Source of the DNA: Coemansia sp. RSA 1804
Lineage: Eukaryota > Kickxellomycota > Kickxellomycetes > Kickxellales > Kickxellaceae
Assembly: GCA_027578815.1 (NCBI GenBank)
Contig: JANBTH010000683.1
Location: forward strand, 1-12,723
DNA length: 12,723 nt
Reading direction: 5' to 3'
The translations under genes were made by a program, and so were the position numbers. Each line of letters starts with the position of its first letter. Position 1 is the stretch's first letter. The notes under the pieces are model-generated. The model was not told where the DNA came from. It saw nothing but the letters and a program-made list of their open reading frames with translations, and ran no database searches. Of this stretch, positions 6,822 to 12,723 are shown in pieces.

Positions 6822-8204
6822 TTACTTGCCACCAAAGACGCTCCAGTTTGGTTTTGTCGGGTACTCGGTTTCCCACTTGACGTTCTGAGCAAAGGAGAAG
6901 TGGTCGTTGATCGGGAGATTATGGAACGAGGCCTTGATCTCGTCCTCGAACTTGAGCTTATTCTTGGACGAGCTCATCATGACCTGCTCGGGATCAAAGC
7001 CAGCGCCGCCCTTGTAGGCGTAGTTGAAGGAGCGGTGCTCAAAGGCCTCGGTGCGCGCCTTGTCTGGGTTGTCGGCATGCAGGTGGCGGAAGCTGTTCAT
7101 GTGCTTGTGCTCGTAGGTGCGGGCGGTGCCGGCCTTGGCGTTCTCCTGGTGCTCGTGCTGGTGGTAGTAGTGCGAGCGGTCGTGGAAATGGCGGCGCTTT
7201 CCGTCGCACTCGACCTCGTGGCCCTGCTGATCACGATCAAGCGACAGGTGATCGAAGGCGCGTGCGAGCCCGGCGGTGGGATTAACCATGTGGTCCGAGT
7301 GCTGCACATGGCGCGTGCGACGGTCTGCCTCGCGACCCGGGCGCATCTCGCGGTCCGCCTGCTCGTTGTACAGCGAGTGGTTGAAGTGCTGCGTGTGGTT
7401 CTCGTCCTCCCACATTGCCTTGGTCTCCTTGTATGTTCCGTATCCCTCGTCGGGCTTGGTGAGTGTGCCCACGGGAGGCGTGCCAGCAAAGTCGGCAGCG
7501 CAAAAGTCAACAACCTGCTTGTTCTCCTTTCTTGCCATCTCCTCGACCTTGACCTCGACCTTGACCTCCTCCTTGACATCCTGGCACTTGCAGTCCTCCT
7601 CGACCTTGATCTTGACTTTGATCTCCTCCTTGCACGGAGCCGGAGCCGGGGCTGGTGGAGGCGGCTCGACGCATGGCTCGGGCGCCTTGCTTGGCGGGAA
7701 CATCGCCATGACGCTGCAGATAGTGCCCTCGCAGAACACCTCGTCCTCGCACATTCCCTTCTTCGACGGCGGGAGATGCGTGGCAATGTTGTGGATGTAC
7801 CGGAATCCCTCGTAGATGGTCGGGCGTGTGAGCAGCCGATCGAACCGGGCAACAACCTCTGCGCCAAACTTGCCCTCGACTCCCGTAGGATGGCCCACAC
7901 GCGCCTTGACCCGCTCCTTGCACACCTTGACGTCGATGTCAAAGAACAGCGCATCGACGGGCGCGAATGCTTCTTCTGCGATTTTGACCCAAATCTTCCG
8001 CTGGTCCTCGTCAAAGTTGCACCGGTCGATGACCACATTCTTGCCTTCCTTGAGGCTCTCGGCTGCGCGTTGCTCGCAGAGTGAGCGCGACCCCGTTTCG
8101 TCCTGGTTTATGCGCTCCCACGACGGATGGTGCGCTGCCAGCCGCCGTGCAAACGCCGTTTTGCCGCACCCGGGCAGGCCTACGAGAACTAGCATCTGAG
8201 GCAT
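6822..8204 (-). CDS. P-loop polynucleotide-kinase-like protein with His-rich repeat tail (460 aa)
   Basis: The N-terminal 145 residues form a P-loop kinase domain of the PNKP/AAA_33 type: Walker A GLPGCGKT (9-16), INQDE (32-36, Asp35 matching the catalytic Asp of PNKP-like NRDT motifs), KEGKNVVIDRCNFDEDQR (52-69) and a lid-like KERVKARVGHPTG (96-108). Similar domains occur in the kinase parts of PNKP and of plant aprataxin/bHLH140-type proteins, so phosphorylation of a 5'-OH nucleic acid end is the likely activity. No phosphatase or HIT domain follows. Instead there is a Pro/Ala hinge (about 171-190), a charged linker of KVKIKVEE/VKVEVKVEE strands with several cysteines (191-226), and a His-rich region (about 262-395) with four loose repeats of F/Y-acidic-or-Asn-H motifs. 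The start is the first ATG; Met4 is an alternative. Codons are GC-rich, and no intron is needed. The kinase family is well supported. The substrate and the tail's role are unknown. Confidence 0.85.
   Translation of the reverse strand: MPQMLVLVGLPGCGKTAFARRLAAHHPSWERINQDETGSRSLCEQRAAESLKEGKNVVIDRCNFDEDQRKIWVKIAEEAFAPVDALFFDIDVKVCKERVKARVGHPTGVEGKFGAEVVARFDRLLTRPTIYEGFRYIHNIATHLPPSKKGMCEDEVFCEGTICSVMAMFPPSKAPEPCVEPPPPAPAPAPCKEEIKVKIKVEEDCKCQDVKEEVKVEVKVEEMARKENKQVVDFCAADFAGTPPVGTLTKPDEGYGTYKETKAMWEDENHTQHFNHSLYNEQADREMRPGREADRRTRHVQHSDHMVNPTAGLARAFDHLSLDRDQQGHEVECDGKRRHFHDRSHYYHQHEHQENAKAGTARTYEHKHMNSFRHLHADNPDKARTEAFEHRSFNYAYKGGAGFDPEQVMMSSSKNKLKFEDEIKASFHNLPINDHFSFAQNVKWETEYPTKPNWSVFGGK
7020..7412 (-). 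repeat. Four degenerate His-rich protein repeats in the kinase-like protein
   Basis: Residues 265-395 contain repeated units. Three align closely: NPTAGLARAFDHLSLD (308-323), NAKAGTARTYEHKHMN (355-370) and NPDKARTEAFEHRSFN (379-394). A shorter one, HFNHSLYN (273-280), shares the core. Spacing is 24 to 47 residues. The units are visible at protein level and too diverged to see as DNA repeats. Confidence 0.7.
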
Positions 8205-9897
8205 CGTCGGCTAAATGTGCTTAATCTATTGGGGCTTTTGTCTGCGAATAAAAAAGAGCTACAAGGTAAAAGGGTAATAGTAGAGGGGGGTAACAGAAAA
8301 ATGCAGCACAAGCAAATAGGAGAAATGTCTTTAAATGAAAAATGCTAAAGAGAAGAAAAGGAAAAGAACCAAGATGTTATAAATAAAAAACCCACGTCAG
8401 AAACATGAGATTGTTGTTTTCAGGCCCCCCCCCGCTCTCCTTAAGATATACACGCCAGAATGGAGGGAAAGGGCGAGAAAAGAAACTCAAGGTAAACAGA
8501 TTGTAACGCGTCAATAAGAAACAGTAAAAAGGGCAACCCAAAGCATACACTCTTCATCTCTTAATATAAAGGCTTTGGCTGTAAAGAAGGCGGCCCGCAC
8601 AAGACTCTTATCCTCGTCCGAAACCCACCACCCGCACAAAGACCCACAAAGAGAGGAAGCAAAAGCATCACCGAGTGTCTGCATATCCCGCTTAGTTTGT
8701 AAGGCCTCCTCGTCCAAGGAACCAACTGGCGGATATCGTTTCAAAGTCTAAAAAGAACTTACGTACCCGCTAACTAAAAAAGAAGGAAAAAGTCTGGTTC
8801 CGGATGTTATGAATATGCAATATGTAAAAATAATGCCGTGCAAAAAAATAAAAGACAAAAAGAGTATCCAAATAGCAAGAGCGAAAGAGGGATAATATAA
8901 AAAAGACTCGAGTAAACGAAACAAAAAAGTTGAGAAAGAGGGAGAGAAATGGAAGAGGAAGAAGACACTTCTTTTGGAAGAAGAACTTTGCCTTTATAAC
9001 ACTGAGTTGGAGGAGTATCCTGTTGCAAAAAAAAAGGTGACCCTTTTGATGTGCACGCATATGCGCTATTTGACTTGTCTATTGAAAGAGTGTGCACTTG
9101 TTGCTTTTTTTTTCTGGACACACGGCTCATTCTGCTCCACGCTTTGCACTCGGCGATTGCGCTCAATCGTGGCTCTCCTCCTCTTCTGCCTTCTGGAGGA
9201 GGAGGAGCAAGACCCTTGCCGACGATGATAGTCATGAGCTGAGCGCCCAGCTAGAACAGAAGGCCAGTCCATAGCATGAAGCGCGCCCGCAGCCAAATAA
9301 AACATAGAGTGGAAGGTGCCATGCCTTCCGTTCTGTTCTGTTCCCAAGCCAGAAACCGCACTCTCGTTGCATGCACATGTATAGTGTGCAGTGGGTGAGT
9401 GGGGGGAGTTTGAAAAGGAAAAAAAGGGCAGGCGCTTGCTCTGTTCATGGCCCAAACGAAAAAAAAGGAATGTGTTTCTCCCATCTTTTCGTCCCCTTTC
9501 CTTTGGCTTTTTTGCATTCCAATCAAGTGTAGTGCGTCTCGCTTGGGGGAAGGAGGACAAGGCGGTTTTTTTCCTCGCCATCATCGTCGTCATCATCCGA
9601 GCCTCCTGCGCTTTGTTCCCTCCCTTCATCTTCTTCTTCATCTACTCAGGGCCGTCACGACTCGCGCCGCACACGAGCCGACTGCGGTTGGTTCTGTGGC
9701 ATCGAGCCGATTGGGCTAGCCGAGAATGCTGCTGTTGTTGTTGTTCTCGATAGTTATTAGCGCGAGAATATCCGCAATCCATAAACTCTCTTTCCTTCCT
9801 TCCCTGCCCATTTGCCTAGATATTTCTCATTTTGGATCATTCTGCATTTCTTTTCCCTTCTCTCGCTGGAATCAATAATTGTTCTTCTTCTATAGCC
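8205..9897. other. Divergent spacer between the kinase-like gene and PIG-S
   Basis: This 1.7 kb region holds the 5' ends of both flanking genes and no convincing gene. Seen in it: a run of nine C (8425-8433); a long A/G-rich + strand section around 8840-8975; a short hairpin with CTCCTCCTC (9175-9183) and GAGGAGGAG (9196-9204); and simple triplet-like runs (CATCATCGTCGTC near 9580, GTT repeats near 9730). A 77-codon - strand ORF (8511-8744) starts with TTG, and a 191-codon - strand ORF (9066-9641) is a low-complexity Arg/Ser/Lys sequence. Neither is called. The PIG-S leader from about 9780 is strongly pyrimidine-rich. Confidence 0.55.
9674..9714 (+). promoter_or_regulatory. Candidate PIG-S upstream elements: direct repeat CGAGCCGA and inverted CCAAT box
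   Basis: CGAGCCGA occurs at 9674-9681 and 9703-9710, 29 bp apart, in a GC-rich island. The second copy runs into ATTGG (9710-9714), an inverted CCAAT box, 184 bases upstream of the ATG at 9898. No clear TATA box is seen, which fits a housekeeping promoter. A regulatory role is inferred from position only. Confidence 0.3.
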
Positions 9898-11655
9898 ATG
9901 GCGCAATTGGGCAACAGACTGCGGGTCCTGCTCGGACGAACCCGCACGCCAGACTCCGACAAGCAGGTGATCTCAACACACAGCGAGCGCAAGGTGGTGG
10001 TAGGCAGCATTCTCGTGCTCCTTCTGATTGGTCTGCCACTATGGTGGACAACGACCCGCGTGTACCGTGCGGCGCTGCCGGTTGCAGAGATAAGCAGACA
10101 CGCATCCACGGATGTGCTCCGCATCCCCGTCTTCTTCCACATTGATGCTGACTCGGCGCTTCCGTCTGTTGCTGCCGCCGATATTGAAAAGGCGGTCCGG
10201 ACGATGGTTAAAGGGACGCGTGAGACCCGCGGATCGGGCGCGTGGCCGGTGCGGTATTCCACGGTTGTTGCGCGTGGGAAGGCGCCGTCCGGCACTCCTG
10301 GCCATTATTCGGTCCGCGTTGCCCGCTCGGACGATGGGGGCGCCGGACACTCCGTGGTGGACGTGGGCCCCGACCGCACTGTGCGCATAGCGCTGCCCAA
10401 AGCGGCGCAGCTGTCGGCACAGAGTGTTAAGCAATCCGTTGCCCGCGTTATAGCCGCAATCGTGTCGCGCGAAGAGCGCGCGGTGCAGGGAGGATCTCGG
10501 GCGCTCGGGGAGCGGAAACAGCGGCAGGGGCTGCAAAGCAGGGAGTCGCGTGGGGCGCTCAAGTTCGCGCCTCACGTGTCGGTCACGCTGACCCTGCTCA
10601 ACGAGAACCCGGTGGGCGGTGCGCAGGTTGACTGGGAGATCGAGAAGGCGGTTGCGGAGTTCCTGCAGCCCCTGATTGATGCCCTGCGGCCCCTGACCAG
10701 ACTGTCTGTCACCTCGCAGGTGCTCCATCATGCCGGCCCGCCCCCGGTCACGCCTATTGTGCACAACAACGCAACGTACCTGACTCCGCCGATGCTCTCG
10801 CATTTCGTTAACTCGCCGTCGTGGAATCTGGCCTCTGTTGACCCGGTTGCGCCTATGCTTAACTTTATACTCTACGTTCCAGCGCTTGCGTCGCAGCCCG
10901 TTCGTATACTCGAGAGCGAAGGGGACGGTGCTGGTTCTGTCGATACCAATGCGTTTTCCATTCCGCAATGGGGCGGCGTTGCCATCGCCAACCTCCCAGC
11001 GCACACCAGGCCTGGCTCAAGGGTGGTGCTGTCGTCCACGGAGCTGCAGCCGCACATGGGCGTGTTTGTCGCGCAGCTCCGGTTGCTCCTCGGCATCCGC
11101 AGCGACACGCCGCTGGCTGCCAGCGCTGTATCGGCAGCCGACGACGGTTCCGCTCTTCTCGAGCGGGGCACAGGCGTGCGTGTGCAGCTTGCTTCTGAAA
11201 CGGGAGTCAGCGGATGGGAGCTCGACGCGCTGATGCGACAGTGGACGATCCAGGGTCGCCAGACGGCGATCACCACGCTCCAGTCGCTGGTGCGTCTGGT
11301 GGATTCGCTGCAGAACATGGTGGTGATGGATGCGATCAAGACGCAGGTCGACCAGTCGCTCGCCGCGCTCGCCGCCATCGATTCCACACAGTCTGCTGCC
11401 ATCGCCGACTACTCGGCTGCCACCTCGTTTGCCTCGGCCGCCACGGCTGCTGTGCTTGCCGAGACCGCCTTCTTTGACCCCTCCATGGTCTCGATGCTCT
11501 ACTTCCCCGACCAGCACAAGTACGCCATCTACTTCCCCTTCTTTCTCCCCGTCGCTATCCCCGTCCTGGCCGCCATCAGGCATCTTATCACTGCCTCTCG
11601 CCGTCGTCGTCGTCGTAAGGCAGTGCCTGATGCTGCTGACAAAAAAGATAGCTGA
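9898..11655 (+). CDS. GPI17: GPI transamidase subunit PIG-S/Gpi17 (585 aa)
   Basis: PIG-S is a subunit of the ER GPI transamidase complex (with Gpi8/PIG-K, Gaa1, PIG-T/Gpi16 and PIG-U/Gab1), which transfers preassembled GPI anchors to proteins. The ATG at 9898 (GCCATGG) is chosen over an in-frame TTG at 9832. Family hallmarks in order: N-terminal transmembrane segment (about 33-50) running into GLPLWWTTTRVYRAALP (45-61); LTLLNENP (231-238) with WEIEKAV; SQVLHHA; PPMLSHFVNSPSWNLAS (297-313) and LNFILYVP; QWGGVAIAN; FVAQLRLLLGI (390-400); and YFPDQHKYAIYFP leading into the C-terminal transmembrane segment (about 542-563). The large middle part is lumenal, with one sequon at N291. A short cytosolic tail follows, with six consecutive arginines. 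Length is slightly above the human and yeast proteins. A low-complexity charged stretch (about 190-220) looks like an insert. No intron is seen. Confidence 0.95.
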   Translation: MAQLGNRLRVLLGRTRTPDSDKQVISTHSERKVVVGSILVLLLIGLPLWWTTTRVYRAALPVAEISRHASTDVLRIPVFFHIDADSALPSVAAADIEKAVRTMVKGTRETRGSGAWPVRYSTVVARGKAPSGTPGHYSVRVARSDDGGAGHSVVDVGPDRTVRIALPKAAQLSAQSVKQSVARVIAAIVSREERAVQGGSRALGERKQRQGLQSRESRGALKFAPHVSVTLTLLNENPVGGAQVDWEIEKAVAEFLQPLIDALRPLTRLSVTSQVLHHAGPPPVTPIVHNNATYLTPPMLSHFVNSPSWNLASVDPVAPMLNFILYVPALASQPVRILESEGDGAGSVDTNAFSIPQWGGVAIANLPAHTRPGSRVVLSSTELQPHMGVFVAQLRLLLGIRSDTPLAASAVSAADDGSALLERGTGVRVQLASETGVSGWELDALMRQWTIQGRQTAITTLQSLVRLVDSLQNMVVMDAIKTQVDQSLAALAAIDSTQSAAIADYSAATSFASAATAAVLAETAFFDPSMVSMLYFPDQHKYAIYFPFFLPVAIPVLAAIRHLITASRRRRRRKAVPDAADKKDS

Positions 11656-11875
11656 CTTTATATGGGGGGTTCTGCTTTCTTTGTTCTTTTCACGTGTGTA
11701 CTATTCTAATGCATTGCTTTTTTTTGTTAATTTTCCCTGCAAGTGTCACGCAGTAGTAATGACTTTTAACAATGCATCCACGTTGTTTTTTTACTAAAGG
11801 CTTGCCATTTATTTAAGATTTCTACTAATTTGCCCGAATTTTGACAGTGGAGCTGGCTTGAAGCCTGGCTTCTAA
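11656..11875. other. PIG-S 3' region and tRNA upstream flank
   Basis: This AT-rich spacer of 220 bases has no exact AATAAA. A CACGTG E-box-like hexamer is near 11690. An 11-base odd palindrome (GGCTT-G-AAGCC) lies about 10 bases upstream of the tRNA. No gene is seen. Confidence 0.5.
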
Positions 11876-11957
11876 GACACTTTGGCCGAGTGGTTAAGGC
11901 GATGCCCTGCTAAGGCATTATCCGTTGGATGCGCAGGTTCGAATCCTGCAGGTGTCG
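11876..11957 (+). tRNA. trnS-GCU: tRNA-Ser(GCT), reads AGC/AGU codons
   Basis: The full cloverleaf is visible. The 7-bp acceptor stem GACACTT pairs with AGGTGTC (one G.T pair), and G is the discriminator. The D-arm has the A-box-like TGGCCGAGTGGTTAAGG. The anticodon stem ATGCC/GGCAT has loop CTGCTAA with anticodon GCT at 11909-11911. A long variable arm (ATCC-GTT-GGAT) typical of tRNA-Ser follows. The T-arm is GCAGG-TTCGAAT-CCTGC with the B-box GGTTCGAAT. The gene is 82 nt long, intronless and does not encode CCA. All elements are intact, so the tRNA should be functional. Confidence 0.97.
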
Positions 11958-11958
11958 C

Positions 11959-11965
11959 TTTTTTT
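11959..11965 (+). terminator. RNA polymerase III T-run terminator of tRNA-Ser
   Basis: Seven T begin two bases after the discriminator base, with a second run of six T at 11968-11973 as a backup. Confidence 0.9.
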
Positions 11966-12633
11966 GCTTTTTTGCACAAGCTGTTTGTTGAATGGTTGTG
12001 TATTGCGGCGATTCAAATTCATAAACACTGTTTTGCTTCTTGCTTCTTTCTACACTGTGTGACAGGGTTGGACCATGTTTTCCTTTTTTCACTTTGCAAA
12101 TCACGAGCGGCAAACTAATGGACTGGGTGGTCTATATGCACCCACCACCTCAAAAAACATGTTTCCAAAATGCGTCGCAAACGGAAAATACAATATTTCT
12201 ACAGATGCGCACATGCAGAAACGACGGTGCATACAGGCAAAACACAAAATAAGCTCGCCTCCCGTTTGCCCGATTCTGTAAACAAAACACTTGGTGGGGC
12301 CGACATGCATCTTTCCGGGAATGTTGGCAGCAAATGCATTGATTTTCAATGGGTGGTTTATGCGCAGAGCACTGTGGCAGGGGAGGCGGGCTATCTCGAT
12401 GTGGTAGATACAAAACCTTTTTTTGCTATTGTTGGTTTGCCACACGTGTTCAAATTATACTAGCACAAAAAGGGGGTTCTCGCTCTTTTAATATCTATAT
12501 CCACATAACATCTCCCCCCTGGGAGTGTGGGTGAAGTACAGTTATTCATAAATTCTTTTTGATAAAGATTGGAAAACATTAAAGCGTAACAAAACAGAAA
12601 GCAAAGCCGGCAGAATGTGAGGGAGCAAGGTGT
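11966..12633. other. Spacer between tRNA-Ser and the right-edge gene
   Basis: No convincing gene is seen. The stretch contains a small perfect hairpin (CATTGA-TTT-TCAATG, 12337-12351) and an 8-bp palindrome ACACGTGT (12442-12449) with a CACGTG E-box core. The 3' UTR of the right-edge - strand gene should fall in its right part, but no AATAAA is obvious on that strand. Confidence 0.5.
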
Positions 12634-12723
12634 CTACAGAATATGCCTGACCTTTTCAGGAGCCTCCATCATATCCAACGAGTTCAATGAGCGGCGATCG
12701 AAATGGGGGCGCCTGCGATTTCC
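12634..12723 (-). CDS. C-terminal end of an unidentified protein (partial at the right edge), similar to the left-edge one
   Basis: Reading the - strand from the window end, a frame is open for 29 codons and stops at TAG (12634-12636). It encodes a segment with PHFDRRSLNSLDMMEAPEK and ends ...RHIL. Third positions are moderately GC-rich, unlike the AT-rich DNA past the stop. From the F onward it lines up without gaps with the left-edge C-terminus (FERRSLDSM... RRIL): the distance from F to the stop is the same, and 9 of 22 residues are identical. The family and function are not recognised from this short end. Confidence 0.6.
   Translation of the reverse strand, partial: GNRRRPHFDRRSLNSLDMMEAPEKVRHIL

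Noticed and set aside
7097..8038. 313-codon - strand frame overlapping the kinase-like gene in another phase
   Set aside because: Ser/Arg/Thr-rich low-complexity product, a frame-shifted shadow of the GC-rich gene.
6900..8084. 394-codon open frame on the + strand, antisense to the kinase-like gene
   Set aside because: It starts with a non-ATG codon and is almost entirely Val/Leu/Ala/Arg, the pattern expected when a GC3-rich gene is read on its opposite strand. The - strand frame has clear kinase motifs.
8378..8385. TATAAATA as a promoter element for the kinase-like gene
   Set aside because: It is in TATA orientation on the + strand, whereas that gene is on the - strand, and no + strand gene lies close downstream.
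8511..8744. 77-codon - strand ORF beginning KRYPPVGSLDEEAL
   Set aside because: It begins with TTG rather than ATG and has no recognised motif. It looks almost protein-like, but there is not enough support.
9175..9204. Hairpin of CTCCTCCTC and GAGGAGGAG as a structured RNA
   Set aside because: Arms are simple triplet repeats, so pairing is expected without any function.
9066..9641. 191-codon - strand ORF with an ATG in the PIG-S upstream region
   Set aside because: Although long, it is low-complexity (Lys/Met, Arg/Ser runs), spans simple repeats and T/A runs, and shows no domain or signal. More likely promoter DNA.
10039..11004. 321-codon - strand frame antisense to PIG-S
   Set aside because: Arg-rich with no recognisable domain. 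The + strand has an unmistakable PIG-S protein.
11882..12118. 78-codon ORF starting inside tRNA-Ser
   Set aside because: Its first third is the tRNA itself; the characteristic MAEWLRR-type translation of a tRNA-Ser gene is a known artefact.
1..12723. CRISPR arrays, transposons or operon-type bacterial systems
   Set aside because: No spaced direct repeats, transposase, reverse transcriptase or terminal repeats are visible, and the genes are eukaryotic in type.

Overview
The window looks like nuclear DNA of an early-diverging filamentous fungus, probably a zygomycete-type lineage such as Kickxellomycotina. That lineage guess is inference from the overall look, with no database check. The signs of a fungus are mostly intronless genes with GC-rich third positions set in AT-rich or pyrimidine-rich spacers, an intronless tRNA-Ser with a Pol III T-run terminator, a GPI transamidase subunit (PIG-S/Gpi17), and a small secreted protein with a Kex2-like processing site.

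Layout, left to right. Positions 1-93 hold the C-terminal end of a + strand gene. A 1.6 kb spacer follows, with a perfect palindrome, a doubtful small secreted ORF and the malic enzyme promoter (TATA box plus an 11-bp inverted repeat). Malic enzyme is at 1688-3538 (+). An AT-rich section (about 3540-6370) carries two divergently transcribed genes for secretory-pathway proteins: a small Gly-repeat/Asn-rich pre-pro-protein (3877-4236, -) and a type I membrane protein with a trypsin-like ectodomain whose catalytic residues are gone (5030-6529, +). Convergent to the latter is a P-loop polynucleotide-kinase-like gene with an acidic/basic linker and a histidine-rich repeat tail (6822-8204, -). A 1.7 kb spacer separates it from PIG-S/Gpi17 (9898-11655, +). 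tRNA-Ser(GCT) lies at 11876-11957 (+), then about 0.7 kb without a convincing gene. Positions 12634-12723 hold the C-terminal end of a - strand gene.

The genes do not form an obvious pathway. Malic enzyme is central metabolism, PIG-S is ER GPI anchoring, and the kinase-like protein is probably nucleic-acid related. The most unusual items are the membrane-anchored trypsin-fold pseudoprotease, the histidine-rich repeat tail on the kinase-like protein, and the unexpected similarity between the C-terminal ends of the two genes cut by the two window edges. ATG starts were preferred over upstream TTG codons, because this is eukaryotic DNA.
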